Source: an uncultured Poribacteria bacterium
GTDB lineage: Bacteria; Poribacteria; WGA-4E; WGA-3G
DNA: 64,000 bases
Assembly (NCBI GenBank): GCA_951813545.1
Contig: OX638352.1
Coordinates: forward strand, 2,868,835 to 2,932,834
Direction: 5' to 3'
Shown here: positions 27,312-36,369 of the stretch, one piece after another
Position numbering within the stretch: position 1 is the stretch's first letter
How the letters are laid out: each line of letters starts with the position of its first letter
Position numbers and translations under genes: made by a program
Notes under the pieces: model-generated
The model's database searches: none
Seen by the model: the letters and a program-made list of their open reading frames with translations, nothing else
What the model was told of the DNA's origin: nothing

Positions 27312-27606
27312 CCTGCAGGTCCTCTACGCTTTCTACGGGAACGCGTGTTACATTGAAAAGGACAAACTCACGGCATTCCGCATCAAAGCGTGGATTTCAG
27401 TTGAACACCGGTTTTGTAAATCCCGCCGTGTTCTGTACATATTGAACTCATAGCGAGTAAGAGCTAAGAACGCAAAGCAAATAGGTATCTGAACGGGAAA
27501 GAATGGGACATAAATCAATACTTTCTTTTTCCCTATTTTACTACATCCTTATGTTTTACTCAATATGACTTCATTATATAGCAGGGTCATTCAATTTTAA
27601 GATTTC

Positions 27607-28785
27607 TCATTTTATGATGTTAACTGCGAGTATAGGTTTTGCGGCGAAAAGTTGAAGTGCGTCGGTGATTTTAGTATGTCCAGTGAATCGTAAGACGGAG
27701 ATTGCGGTGTTTCGCAAAGCTGCCATGACTTGGGGGAGCACACCTGTTCTGACGGTTGAGGCGTCCTCTTGAAAGACGGCATCTCGGATCCAATGGAGTT
27801 TATTCTCAATCGTCCAGTGTTGGCGTCGGAGTTTGAGCAAGTCAGCTGCCGAGGCGCGTTCAGGTGATAGACTCGTGATGCCATACTGCACGTGGAAACC
27901 CTTGACGTGTGCGGTGCTTTTCTGTTTCTGGTGTGTGGTGTATTGATAAACTTGTTGTAGCCCCGGCCAGTCGGTATGTTCGGTCAAGAGAGTGCTTGTG
28001 GTGAGGGTGCGAGTGGTAATCCTGCCTTTTGCGTCTTCTGTATTCGTATACGTTTGAAGATGTGCGCCGACTTCTGCGTGAAGATTTTCAAACCGGCGGT
28101 GTTCCACTTCGGGTGGATCTGTTTCATCCAAGGGTTCAAAGAGGTCTCGAATATCCTCATATAACTGCTTCTGATTCGCTTTGACGGGGAGGCAGTAATC
28201 TGCTTGAGCATCAAGGATTTGTTGACAGAACTTACGTTGGGTCAAAAGTGCGTCCGTTGTGATGACGAGACCTGAGACATCAAACGCTTTCAAGAGTTCA
28301 ATGGAAACAGGGATTTCATTGCTCTTTTCACTCACCGCACATTCTGCGACAGGGATGCCTAACTCATGAAAGACGGCTGCGAGCAGATGGGTCCTGCGGG
28401 CATCTTCGGGATGACTGTTGCCTAAGGTTTTACCATCTATCGCAAGTCCCTTCAAGTTAGATGTGGAAATGCGCAAACTTGCTAAAGTCTGTGTCGTCCA
28501 CTGCGTGAGCGTCTTTTCTACAGTGGCGATGTCAAGACGCCGATAGAGATAATGAAACGTTGATGCCGCCGGGGTTTGTTTCGCCGTGAACCCCAAGGCG
28601 TTTCGAAGGCAAGGGTGGAGCCGCGCCCATTTGGCAAGCTGTGTATAGCTGCGTTGACCACACAAGAGACCGACAACCGTGAGCGCAAGCATCGAGGCTA
28701 ACGGATGCCGGAGCCCTTTTTTCTTGCGGGGATCTGGCACTTCTGCTAACATATCAACTAAGTGGCAGGAAGAAGTTCTTGTCAT
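27607..28785 (-). CDS. ISAs1-family DDE transposase (copy 1)
   Basis: A 392-residue transposase. The N-terminal DDE_Tnp_1-associated region (MLAEVPDPRKKKGLRHPLASMLAL) is followed by the catalytic domain with D117 (LAIDGKTLGNS), D178 (ITTDALLTQ) and E327 (HWTIENKLHW), the expected DDE triad. The reading frame is intact and almost the same as the copy at 36750-37925, so both are probably recent and possibly active. The start codon and its GAGGTG ribosome binding site are covered by a potential hairpin. Confidence 0.95.
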   Translation of the reverse strand: MTRTSSCHLVDMLAEVPDPRKKKGLRHPLASMLALTVVGLLCGQRSYTQLAKWARLHPCLRNALGFTAKQTPAASTFHYLYRRLDIATVEKTLTQWTTQTLASLRISTSNLKGLAIDGKTLGNSHPEDARRTHLLAAVFHELGIPVAECAVSEKSNEIPVSIELLKAFDVSGLVITTDALLTQRKFCQQILDAQADYCLPVKANQKQLYEDIRDLFEPLDETDPPEVEHRRFENLHAEVGAHLQTYTNTEDAKGRITTRTLTTSTLLTEHTDWPGLQQVYQYTTHQKQKSTAHVKGFHVQYGITSLSPERASAADLLKLRRQHWTIENKLHWIRDAVFQEDASTVRTGVLPQVMAALRNTAISVLRFTGHTKITDALQLFAAKPILAVNIIK

Positions 28786-28826
28786 ACTTCACCTCAAAAG
28801 TGTGCTACTTTTTATGGTGAAGTATA
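28783..28826 (-). promoter_or_regulatory. Hairpin that can sequester the transposase start site
   Basis: CATACTTCACC (28783-28793) on the plus strand, which is the transposase start and ribosome binding site read in reverse, pairs with GGTGAAGTATA (28816-28826). In a transcript entering from outside, the start codon and GAGGTG would be buried. This is a common device in insertion sequences to prevent translation from read-through transcripts. The same structure is present in copy 2. Confidence 0.6.
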
Positions 28827-29010
28827 GCAGAAGTCGCGTGAAATGTCACGCGACTTCTGCTTATCTGAAGTATTAACACCCGTGAAAAATATAACACAAA
28901 AAACCTACAATTGAATGACCCTGATTATATAGAGTCTGTGAAGATGAGAAAAGATAGTAAAACGAAAACCAGAAACAAGGGGCGAGGCATGGAGACCCCG
29001 CCTTACAATA

Positions 29011-30069
29011 TTATAGGGTCGGCACCGTCACTGCGACTTCGCGTCCACCTGCGTTGGAGGAGTCGATAACTCCCTGAATAATAACATTCGTTAGCATTAC
29101 GCCGTACGGATCGATTGGCGAGGGTTTCCCTTCACGGACAGCATCAATAAACGCCGTATCTTCCTCATGGAATACACTCACCGATTCAAACTTCGTGAAT
29201 TCTTGATCGAAAATCTCACCGTCTTTATCGCCGTAGACGCGGACACCGTCTTGTGGTCCGCGGACTTCGCCGATGCCGAGACGTAATCCCGCTTTCTTAC
29301 CGAGAAAAATCGTCCCACCGAGCGAATCCATGTTCATGCACCAGCACGTCTTGAAGACCATGCGCGCACCGTTTTCAAAGACCACCCAACCGACACCGAA
29401 ATCTTCGACCTCGGTCTCTTTAAGGGCAGGGTTCCACGTGTTGTGGAGGCTCAAGTAGTTAGAGGTGATACCGGAGACCGCAACGGGTTTGGGGTGTCCC
29501 ATCAGATAGAGGGCAGTGTCGAGCGCATAAACGCCGATGTCGGCAGACGCGCCTAAACCGGCTGTCGCCTTTCGGATGAAACTGCCACCCGGATTCCCGC
29601 GCCTTCGGTCAGCAACGGTTTCGACGTAGTAGATATCGCCGAGTGTGCCGGCGTCAACGATTTCTTTCGCCTTAATAACCTCTGGCGAATACCGGAGTTT
29701 CAAGCCGATCATCAGGATTTTATCGTTTTCTTTTGCGGCACGCCACATTGAAGCAGCAGCATCCAAGGTCGCTTCCATCGGCTTCTCGCAGAAAACGTGT
29801 TTGCCTGCGTTCAGCGCAGCGACTGTAGGTGGGGCATGCACACCTGTGGGGGTACAGACGTACACCGCTTCAATCTCGTCCATTTTGAGCATTTCATTGT
29901 AGTCAGTGAACGTACGCTTGATACCCCACTGTTCTTTCGCACGTTCAAGGTTTGCCGGGACAATGTCGGCAGCAGCGATAATCTCGGCATCTTCAATCTC
30001 GGCAAGCGTTTGACAGTGTGCTCCCGAGATACCACCTGCCCCAATCAAGCCTAATTTAACTGTTCTCAT
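29011..30069 (-). CDS. Gfo/Idh/MocA family NAD(P)-dependent oxidoreductase
   Basis: A 352-residue protein. The N-terminal Rossmann fold starts LGLIGAGGISGAHC, and the family motif CEKPM gives K96-P97 in the nucleotide and substrate site. The C-terminal domain is the usual alpha/beta substrate-binding half. The family oxidises or reduces sugars and cyclitols, often with scyllo- or myo-inositol or glycoside substrates. The start has GAGGAG upstream. It is divergent from a zinc dehydrogenase gene, which may act on the same compound. The substrate is not readable from the sequence. Confidence 0.9.
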   Translation of the reverse strand: MRTVKLGLIGAGGISGAHCQTLAEIEDAEIIAAADIVPANLERAKEQWGIKRTFTDYNEMLKMDEIEAVYVCTPTGVHAPPTVAALNAGKHVFCEKPMEATLDAAASMWRAAKENDKILMIGLKLRYSPEVIKAKEIVDAGTLGDIYYVETVADRRRGNPGGSFIRKATAGLGASADIGVYALDTALYLMGHPKPVAVSGITSNYLSLHNTWNPALKETEVEDFGVGWVVFENGARMVFKTCWCMNMDSLGGTIFLGKKAGLRLGIGEVRGPQDGVRVYGDKDGEIFDQEFTKFESVSVFHEEDTAFIDAVREGKPSPIDPYGVMLTNVIIQGVIDSSNAGGREVAVTVPTL

Positions 30070-30228
30070 TTTTATCTCCTCATCAGGTGTTATATCTCCT
30101 TGATTTTAACGCATTTCCCCTTTGGAAGTCAAGGGAAATTTCAGATGGACTCCAGCGGAGTTAGTATTGACACGATTCCGAACCTATGCTATATTTCAAA
30201 CAGATTATTACCATTTGAGGTGACTATT

Positions 30229-31260
30229 GTGAAAGCGGCACAATTTTATGGTGGAAAAGACATAAGGGTTGAAACGGTGCCTGATCCAACACCGGAAGAA
30301 GGGCAGGTCCTGGTTCAAGTAGAGGCGACGGGGATCTGTGGCAGTGATCTGCACGGGTACCATCATCAACCAGAGAAGCCTTTATCCCCGCGTATTGGTG
30401 GACACGAATTAACGGGCGAGATTATTGATATAGGCAGCGGCATTACAGGTTATGAAAAGGGCACTCGCGTCGCGGTTGAACCGATTAGTCCATGTAACAA
30501 CTGTCCGGAATGCTTCAACGGTTATTACAATATCTGCGCGAATTTGAGGCACGGTGGTGGTGGCTTTGCGGAATTTATGGTTGCCCGCACGCCAAACGTG
30601 TACGCGTTGCCGGACAATGTCTCCGCTGAAGGCGGTGCGTTAGCGGAGGTCTACGCTGTGGCGGTTCATGCGGTCAACAGAGCGATGGTATCTCCGGGAG
30701 ACCGCGTCGCCATTATTGGGAGCGGTCCAGTCGGATTGACGATTGCTCAGGTCGCAGATATTGCGGGGGCGACTTCTATCGCCATGCTCGGAAAGCCGGA
30801 TGGACCGATACAGATCGCCCATGAAGCGGTCGGAGCCGTGCCTATCAACGTAGATAAGACAGACGCTGTTGAGGCTATTAAAGACTGGAGCGATGGCAGA
30901 GGTGCGGACGTTGTCTTTGAGGCAGTCGGTGGTACTGCGAATACGCTGGAACAGGCGACAGAGATCGCAGCAAAGCGTGGCAGAGTCTGTATGGTCGGTG
31001 GACATCGTACCCCGCTCACCTTTTCAGAACGGTTTGCACGGAGTCGAGAACTCACGGTCATCTGGTCGTTCTGTTACGGGAGACGTGGTGGGAAAACAGA
31101 GTTTCAAGTCGCCATTGATTTGCTCGCCGTAGGTAAACTCGACCCGAACCCATTAATTACGCATAGGTTCGACTTGGACGATATTAACGAGGCATTTGCT
31201 GTCGCCGCGGGGCGTGATGAACACGAATCTGTTAAAGTTCTCGTGATGCCTAACAATTAG
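30229..31260 (+). CDS. Zinc-dependent medium-chain alcohol/polyol dehydrogenase
   Basis: A 343-residue MDR enzyme. The start is GTG 30229, preceded by GAGGTG at six-base spacing; an open frame further upstream (from 30100) has no family match. Catalytic zinc ligands are C37 and H59-E60; structural zinc cysteines are C89, C92, C95 and C103; the Rossmann GSGPVG is at 164-169. It is of the sorbitol/threonine/butanediol dehydrogenase type and oxidises a secondary alcohol with NAD. The neighbours (Gfo/Idh/MocA, ThuA, sulfatase) suggest a sugar or polyol pathway. Confidence 0.88.
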   Translation: MKAAQFYGGKDIRVETVPDPTPEEGQVLVQVEATGICGSDLHGYHHQPEKPLSPRIGGHELTGEIIDIGSGITGYEKGTRVAVEPISPCNNCPECFNGYYNICANLRHGGGGFAEFMVARTPNVYALPDNVSAEGGALAEVYAVAVHAVNRAMVSPGDRVAIIGSGPVGLTIAQVADIAGATSIAMLGKPDGPIQIAHEAVGAVPINVDKTDAVEAIKDWSDGRGADVVFEAVGGTANTLEQATEIAAKRGRVCMVGGHRTPLTFSERFARSRELTVIWSFCYGRRGGKTEFQVAIDLLAVGKLDPNPLITHRFDLDDINEAFAVAAGRDEHESVKVLVMPNN

Positions 31261-31262
31261 TT

Positions 31263-31283
31263 TTCAGTTATCAGTTGTCAGTT
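31263..31283. repeat. Short CAGTTATCAGTTGTCAGTTA-type heptad repeat
   Basis: Three imperfect copies of a seven-base CAGTTAT-like unit follow the dehydrogenase stop codon. Such words are common low-complexity intergenic repeats; no function is proposed. Confidence 0.6.
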
Positions 31284-31363
31284 AAAGAGGGTTGTCGTTA
31301 AACCAAGGTTCCCTCCTAATTGAGAACAGATAATTCGTAACCTAAATAGGGAAAAAGATAAAG

Positions 31364-31999
31364 ATGGAAACACTTAAATTACTCATATTTGTTGGAACAG
31401 AGGGTATTTATCACGATCATGCGGGGAACGGACAGTTCTTGACGTCAATGCTCAACGATGGCGATGACATTAAAGCCGATTTCTCACAGGACTACAATGT
31501 GCTTGCTGACGGACTTAGTGGATATGACACTGTGCTTTTCTATACCGACGTTGGGGAACTCTCGGAGGCACAGGAAAGTGGTTTGCTCGACTATATCCGA
31601 GCGGGTGGTGGATTCTTCGGATTGCACACCGCTGCTGCTTCATTTAGGGAATCTGAAGGCTACCACGGTATGCTTAACGGGTTTTTCAACGGACACAGCC
31701 CGTATATGGACTTCACGGTTAATGTGGGTGACAGTGGGCATCCGATTACCGAAGGGTTAGCCGATTTTGAGGCGACAGATGAACTCTATTACCTCAAACA
31801 TAATCCTGACACATCACACCATCTGATGCACGCTTACGACGAGACGAAAGATGAAACGCATGTCATGGCATTCCATCATGGGTATGGCGAAGGCAGAGTC
31901 TTTTACTTCGCACTCGGACACGATATGGCAGTGCTTGAAAATCCGAGTTTTCAGACGGTTATCCGCCGTGGCGCGTTGTGGGCAGGCAATCGGCTTTGA
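31364..31999 (+). CDS. ThuA-like family protein (glutamine amidotransferase-like fold)
   Basis: A 211-residue ThuA-type protein. Family features include the early LLIFVGTEGIYHDHAG, the GGGFFGLHTAAASF motif, PYMDFTVNVGDSGHPITEGL and the late EGRVFYFALGHD. ThuA proteins were described for trehalose and sucrose use and are frequent beside Gfo/Idh/MocA dehydrogenases and 3-keto-sugar pathways. The ribosome binding site is weak. It probably works in the same sugar pathway as the flanking dehydrogenase genes. Confidence 0.85.
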   Translation: METLKLLIFVGTEGIYHDHAGNGQFLTSMLNDGDDIKADFSQDYNVLADGLSGYDTVLFYTDVGELSEAQESGLLDYIRAGGGFFGLHTAAASFRESEGYHGMLNGFFNGHSPYMDFTVNVGDSGHPITEGLADFEATDELYYLKHNPDTSHHLMHAYDETKDETHVMAFHHGYGEGRVFYFALGHDMAVLENPSFQTVIRRGALWAGNRL

Positions 32000-32056
32000 A
32001 AGAACATTGCTAGGATTCGTTCTTGGGTTTCACGTTCATTCAATCCACATTCAATT

Positions 32057-32081
32057 CTGGCGAGGTTAGAAACCTCGCCAG
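32057..32081. terminator. Perfect hairpin between convergent ThuA and sulfatase genes
   Basis: CTGGCGAGGTT (32057-32067) and AACCTCGCCAG (32071-32081) are exact reverse complements with a three-base loop. The gap lies between convergent genes, so it may end both transcripts. Its GGCGAGG/CCTCGCC core is shared with several other hairpins in the window. Confidence 0.6.
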
Positions 32082-32105
32082 CAGTAAGTCGAGAGGACTA
32101 TGGTG

Positions 32106-33434
32106 CTATACCATTTCACGTGCGGGATAGTGCTTGTCGCCCGGTGATATATCTGTGGGATCGTTCAGGACAGCCGTTTCCGGTGGCACCATAATTTGGT
32201 TCTCACTCACCGGATCGTCTGTTTCAGAACGCCACTGTTCCAAACGATCTTGCATCTCTGCCAAAACATCCGCATAATTCGGATTCCCTGCGAGGTTATG
32301 TGCCTCCGATGAATCGAATACGACATCATACAACCGTTCCGCTTCAACCGGATCATCACCCCAACCGTGCTCCATCATAAAGGTTTTGCTAATGCTGTCG
32401 TCGCAATTCGGCAGTGCCCACTTTTCCGCGTCGTCATAGCGTCTGATGTATTTCCACCGCTTGGTTCGGATCGCGCGTTGCGGTTCATGACAGCAGTGAT
32501 AGTTGACTTCGGCGAAGATAGCATCGCGAGTATCCTCCGCCTCGCCGCGCACCAGTGGGAGAACGGAATTTCCTTGGAGATGTGCTGGTGCTTCAATTCC
32601 TGCCAATTCGCATATCGTCGGGAAGAGATCGATCTGACTGACTAACCCATCTACGACTTGTCCTCCATCAAAACCGCCGGGACCGCGAACGATGAGCATC
32701 ACACCAATGCCGTGATCACTGAGGTGGCATTTCATGCGAGGGAAAGCGAGTCCGTGGTCGGTCGTGCATATCACAAGAGTATTTTCAGCAAGTCCATTTT
32801 CTTCCAGCGCGTCAAAGACGACTGCCATTTTCCTATCAAGCGTCCGTGCTGCGTCTATGTATTCCGCCATGTCCTGTCGGGTGACAGGCGTATCAGGGAA
32901 GGGTGTTGGGGGTTTCACATAGCGCGGATCGGTTTTTGCTTCGCCGTCCGGTGGTGGATCGAACCCTTTTGCCCGACGATGCGTCTCGCCAAACCCAACA
33001 TCAAGGAAGAAAGGGACATCATGTTTCTCAGCGATGAAATTTCGTGCTCGTTCTTCTGCTCCTGCGCGCACAGTGCCTTCGGATAAAAGTCGCTGGTAAC
33101 CCGTCTCTTTCAAATCTCGCACAACATGTTGGAATCCTGCTAAGGCGGTGGTGTAGCCCGCTTGATTCAAAGTGTAAGTGATGAGGTGCTCTGGGACCGG
33201 AAGACTCCACCCACGATTTGCCAAGCCTCCCATACCGCAACTATGTGCCCACTGTCCGGTGAGGAGTGCGGCACGGGATGGCGAACAGGTTGGGTTCGCA
33301 CAAAAGGCGTTTCGGAATACAACACCCTCTTCCGCGAGTTTTTGTATGTTTGGCGTTGGGATGGCATGTCCGTAAGGCTGCACATACCGTCCCGTATCGT
33401 GTGAATGAATATAAACTATATTTGGTTTGTTCAT
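32106..33434 (-). CDS. Sulfatase of the N-sulfoglucosamine sulfohydrolase (heparan-type) group
   Basis: A 442-residue sulfatase. CSPSRAALLTG gives formylglycine precursor C50. The N-terminal NIVYIHSHDTGRYVQPYG resembles sulfamidase-type enzymes, in which HDTG replaces the usual DD metal motif. Other motifs are TTDHG and the C-terminal RLYDVVFDSSEAHNLA. It probably removes N- or O-linked sulfate from amino sugars. AAGGG precedes ATG 33434. It is not a close copy of the sulfatases at 13.9-22.5 kb. Confidence 0.88.
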   Translation of the reverse strand: MNKPNIVYIHSHDTGRYVQPYGHAIPTPNIQKLAEEGVVFRNAFCANPTCSPSRAALLTGQWAHSCGMGGLANRGWSLPVPEHLITYTLNQAGYTTALAGFQHVVRDLKETGYQRLLSEGTVRAGAEERARNFIAEKHDVPFFLDVGFGETHRRAKGFDPPPDGEAKTDPRYVKPPTPFPDTPVTRQDMAEYIDAARTLDRKMAVVFDALEENGLAENTLVICTTDHGLAFPRMKCHLSDHGIGVMLIVRGPGGFDGGQVVDGLVSQIDLFPTICELAGIEAPAHLQGNSVLPLVRGEAEDTRDAIFAEVNYHCCHEPQRAIRTKRWKYIRRYDDAEKWALPNCDDSISKTFMMEHGWGDDPVEAERLYDVVFDSSEAHNLAGNPNYADVLAEMQDRLEQWRSETDDPVSENQIMVPPETAVLNDPTDISPGDKHYPAREMV

Positions 33435-33580
33435 AGAATGACCCTTAAATATAAAGTAGGCGCGCTCCGCAAGCGCGCCGATGCAGTCGCAACATTGTGA
33501 ATTCGGTTAATTGGATATAACTTCAGTATGTGCTAAACTCCTAAAAATGTCAAGAGAATTCTTTCTGAGAATTGCCGAAG

Positions 33581-33668
33581 AGGGGTCTGATAGTTGTTAT
33601 TGGTGCGCTGCTTGCCTCGGCTTGAGGGGTCTGATAGCTGTTATTGGTGCGCTGCTTGCCTCGCCTTG
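33581..33668. repeat. 44-bp tandem duplication at the 3' end of a Gfo/Idh/MocA gene
   Basis: Units 33581-33624 and 33625-33668 differ at two positions. The right unit contains the last codons and stop of the gene at 33641-34690 (minus strand); the left unit is the extra copy outside the gene. The unit carries GGGGTCTGATAG followed by TTATTGGTGCGCTGCTTGCC-like sequence. Confidence 0.9.
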
Positions 33669-34690
33669 TTGATTTCTGTCAACACGTTCATCGAATGCAA
33701 TGATTCTTCTTTGTCGTATTGTGGACACTGTCGCAAACCGGCAGCGAGACAGCGGTGGATCGCTTCGGCTTGGTAGAGAAAGCCGTGCTGATTCGGAGAA
33801 GATCGTGCCATCGCTACAGATCCGGGTAACGGATACTCGAAGTAATGCAGTGGGGCAGGTGCGTTTTTTGTTCTATACTGCGAAGGCACGCCATTTGGCG
33901 GTGGGATTCGGATAGAGATACGTGTCGGGCAGTGTCCGGGTCGTTCAAGTGTGATGCGTCCCTCTGTGCCGACGAGTTCTGTCACCTCTGGAAGTTCAGA
34001 GTTGCGAGGCGGGAACGTTAGTATCGCGTATTTATCTTCACCATAATCCACAATTGCTCCGCCGGCGTTGTTGACTACGACAGTGACCGATATCGGCACG
34101 GCAGAAGCACCGAACGCAAGAGGTGCTGCTTGGACGGTATAGATCGGGTCGAAGAAATCAGATTGTGTTAGCACGACCTCACCGATAGTGCCTGCCTCAA
34201 TTGCGGCGCGGGCATGCTCTACCGCAGGGAAAAAACGGGTCCACATACCGTCCTGCATCATCACATCCTTTTCCTCGGCTGCGGCGTACATCTCTTGGGC
34301 ATCGGAAAGGTTCTCGGTAAGTGGTTTCTCACAAAGCACATGTTTGCCCGCCTCAATTGCGAGAAGGGTGTGTTCCTTGTGCAAGCGGTTGATTGTGCCA
34401 ATGTATATAATATCTACGTCATCTGCTGCTACCATTTCCCTGTAGTCGCCGTACGGGGTTGCGACCCCGTACTGTCTTGCAAATTCTTCCGCCCGGTCGA
34501 TGTCGCGTGCCGCCACAGCGGTTACGGTTGCCCCTTCGCAGGCGTGTAAAGCCCACACCCATTGTGCTGAAATGTTACCAGCACCGAGGATACCCCACCG
34601 CAAGGGAAAAGCAACATCTTTCGCACTTGTAAAGCCACGGCGAATATCCAGTGGCGTTGAGAGTGGTGTGTTATTTGCCATCGAATTCAT
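33641..34690 (-). CDS. Gfo/Idh/MocA family dehydrogenase (second copy)
   Basis: A 349-residue protein from ATG 34690, which has AAAGGGAA upstream; an in-frame TTG at 34708 precedes that site. The Rossmann motif GAGNIS is at about 36-41 after a 30-residue N-terminal extension, and EKPL (E121-K122-P123) is the family signature. The C-terminal half resembles dimeric dihydrodiol or xylose dehydrogenase-type members. Its terminal residues KARQAAHQ and stop codon lie in a 44-bp tandem duplication. The zinc dehydrogenase upstream ends 27 bases away, so the two form an operon. Confidence 0.88.
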   Translation of the reverse strand: MNSMANNTPLSTPLDIRRGFTSAKDVAFPLRWGILGAGNISAQWVWALHACEGATVTAVAARDIDRAEEFARQYGVATPYGDYREMVAADDVDIIYIGTINRLHKEHTLLAIEAGKHVLCEKPLTENLSDAQEMYAAAEEKDVMMQDGMWTRFFPAVEHARAAIEAGTIGEVVLTQSDFFDPIYTVQAAPLAFGASAVPISVTVVVNNAGGAIVDYGEDKYAILTFPPRNSELPEVTELVGTEGRITLERPGHCPTRISIRIPPPNGVPSQYRTKNAPAPLHYFEYPLPGSVAMARSSPNQHGFLYQAEAIHRCLAAGLRQCPQYDKEESLHSMNVLTEINKARQAAHQ

Positions 34691-34717
34691 AGCGGTTCCC
34701 TTTATCAATACTAATTT

Positions 34718-35731
34718 TTACGCCCACGCGTCCAAGACGACTTTCCCGCAGTTATGTGTACACTGCAACGCCCATGCTTCTTGGATCTGGCTCATAGGGA
34801 AGGTGTGCGTGATGAATGTATCCAGCTGTGCCTTCATTTGTGTAATCATCCGCATCATAGCGGGTGTGTCTGCGAGGTTGTAATGCCGCGTGCCGTGTAA
34901 GGTCAAGCCTTTATTGATAATATTACTCCCCTGGATTTCCACTTCGCCAATTCCACCGATCAATGCGATGTTTCCTTTCGGACGTGCTGCCTCAATCAAT
35001 AATCGGACTGCTGCGGAAGCCGCTGAGCACTCCACGCCTTTGTCGATGCCTCTACCATCGGTCAAATCCTGAATCTGCTCGACGACATCCTCATCTTGTG
35101 GGTTGACGACTTCTGCTGCGCCGAGTTTTTTCGCGAGGGCTGCGCGATACGGGTGGCTTTCAACAGCGATGACGCGCGCGCCTCTATACACGGCATTAAT
35201 CACACCGCCAAGTCCAATAGGTCCCGTCCCCGTAATCAGGACAGTATCAAGCGCGTTGACATTCATTAACCGCATGGCATTAAACGTCGATCCAAGTCCA
35301 CAACATGCCATTCCGGCGTGATGATAAGAGACTTCCTCCGGAATTGGCACGAGCAGCCAGTCCTGTTTAAGGATGTACTGCGCAAAAGTCGCTGTTACGC
35401 CAGTCTGTTCGGTAATGTGTAGAATCTTGTTATCGTCCGGACAGTGGGCATATTCGCCTGCTAAGCAGATGTAACACTTTCCACAGGGGAAGTGTGGCAT
35501 CACGACAACGCGGTCGCCTACCTTGACAGTGCCCTGCTGTGCGATTTCTACGACTTCACCCGCGGCTTCGTGTCCGAAACTGTCACTCTTACCTTCATTT
35601 TTGAAGCCTTTGTATTCCGTACACATAGGTGCTGAATGAATTTTGATGACAACGAACTCACCCTTAGCAACTGGGTCTGGTTTGTCAATTAAGCCCGCGC
35701 TTTCGGTTCCGAATTTTGCAACGACTTTCAT
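34718..35731 (-). CDS. Zinc-dependent medium-chain dehydrogenase (second copy)
   Basis: A 337-residue MDR protein from ATG 35731, which has GGAG upstream; the open frame extends 20 codons earlier without support. Catalytic zinc site: C37 and H54-E55. Structural zinc: C83, C86, C89 and C97. The nucleotide-binding motif is ITGTGPIGLGG. It is only distantly similar to the enzyme at 30229-31260. It forms an operon with the Gfo/Idh/MocA gene downstream, which suggests sequential oxidation of one sugar or polyol. Confidence 0.87.
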   Translation of the reverse strand: MKVVAKFGTESAGLIDKPDPVAKGEFVVIKIHSAPMCTEYKGFKNEGKSDSFGHEAAGEVVEIAQQGTVKVGDRVVVMPHFPCGKCYICLAGEYAHCPDDNKILHITEQTGVTATFAQYILKQDWLLVPIPEEVSYHHAGMACCGLGSTFNAMRLMNVNALDTVLITGTGPIGLGGVINAVYRGARVIAVESHPYRAALAKKLGAAEVVNPQDEDVVEQIQDLTDGRGIDKGVECSAASAAVRLLIEAARPKGNIALIGGIGEVEIQGSNIINKGLTLHGTRHYNLADTPAMMRMITQMKAQLDTFITHTFPMSQIQEAWALQCTHNCGKVVLDAWA

Positions 35732-35883
35732 GGGGATCTCCGCTTTTTGAATGATATAAACGATTATACCCTTTTCGTTCGTTTGAATCAAGTTTTCAAA
35801 TGCTATGCGGAGGTATTCAGTTAGGATAGTTATTTTTCAGAGTTTCGCTTGTATGGGCAGCTTCAATTGTGTTTTCGTGTGTT

Positions 35884-35916
35884 AAAAAAAGAAGGCGGTG
35901 GACCAAAGTCCACCGC
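35884..35916 (-). terminator. Rho-independent terminator (minus strand)
   Basis: GCGGTGGAC (35895-35903) and GTCCACCGC (35908-35916) are perfect arms with a CAAA loop. Read on the minus strand the hairpin is followed by a CTTCTTTTTTT tract. It terminates the small membrane protein gene at 35998-36369 and insulates the dehydrogenase operon. Confidence 0.88.
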
Positions 35917-35997
35917 GCGGGTTGTATCAGTTCTCCAAAATAGCACCGTGCGTTGATTTGTGAAGTTGCGAAAGAAAGTTGGAACGTTGTAAGAAAT

Positions 35998-36369
35998 TTA
36001 TGGCATTCCGTGTTTATGGAAACCATTGGCGACGGCTAACACGACCAAGGCAATCATCGCCAGACCGAAAAGCCCAATAGCAACGTAAAGATCGAGATTC
36101 CCTTGGAAGGCAAAGCTTTTTTCCAAGCGTTCGTTTCCCGATCTCTGAAATTTTTTCGTTAGCACCTGCTTATCGTGAGTTGTCAGTTTCTGCTCGCCCG
36201 GAGATGCGAGTGCTGCCCGTTGGTCGAGAAATCTTTGAATCCGCCATGATTGCCACTTCCGCAACAGGAATCGGCAAAGGATAACAGTGCCAGTAGTTGC
36301 GAATAGAACCGTTGCTCCAAGACACCAATCTGTCAAAGGTAGATGCCAAGGTAGGTGTTTACCTTCCAT
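35998..36369 (-). CDS. Small membrane protein with two hydrophobic segments
   Basis: A 123-residue protein from ATG 36369, with AAGGAAAAAACG directly upstream; the frame is open 35 codons earlier without support. Hydrophobic helices lie at about residues 15-34 (CLGATVLFATTGTVILCRFLL) and 95-115 (LYVAIGLFGLAMIALVVLAVA). The middle part is charged and likely cytoplasmic. No family was recognised. It has its own terminator and is flanked upstream by a gene-poor stretch and an insertion sequence. Confidence 0.6.
   Translation of the reverse strand: MEGKHLPWHLPLTDWCLGATVLFATTGTVILCRFLLRKWQSWRIQRFLDQRAALASPGEQKLTTHDKQVLTKKFQRSGNERLEKSFAFQGNLDLYVAIGLFGLAMIALVVLAVANGFHKHGMP

Larger units (their letters stand above)
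27582..28923 (-). mobile_element. ISAs1-family insertion sequence, copy 1, with 9-bp target duplication
   Basis: The 1342-bp element starts with CAGGGTCATTCAATT and ends with AATTGAATGACCCTG (terminal inverted repeats). The flanking bases ATTATATAG (27573-27581 and 28924-28932) form a perfect target site duplication, so this is a complete insertion. One transposase gene fills it. A 15-base perfect hairpin (28827-28841 with 28846-28860) lies upstream of the transposase and recurs in copy 2 with changes confined to the loop. Confidence 0.95.

Noticed and set aside
27312..27453. Open frame upstream of the RDD-PspA array that might be a leader gene
   Set aside because: The plus-strand frame mostly mirrors the RDD N-terminus and the minus strand has stops; nothing recognisable.
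30100..30228. 43-codon N-terminal extension of the zinc dehydrogenase
   Set aside because: It has no family match, and GAGGTG sits correctly before GTG 30229, where the family sequence begins.
33581..33668. Possible CRISPR-like direct repeats
   Set aside because: Only two directly adjoining units with no spacers; a simple tandem duplication.
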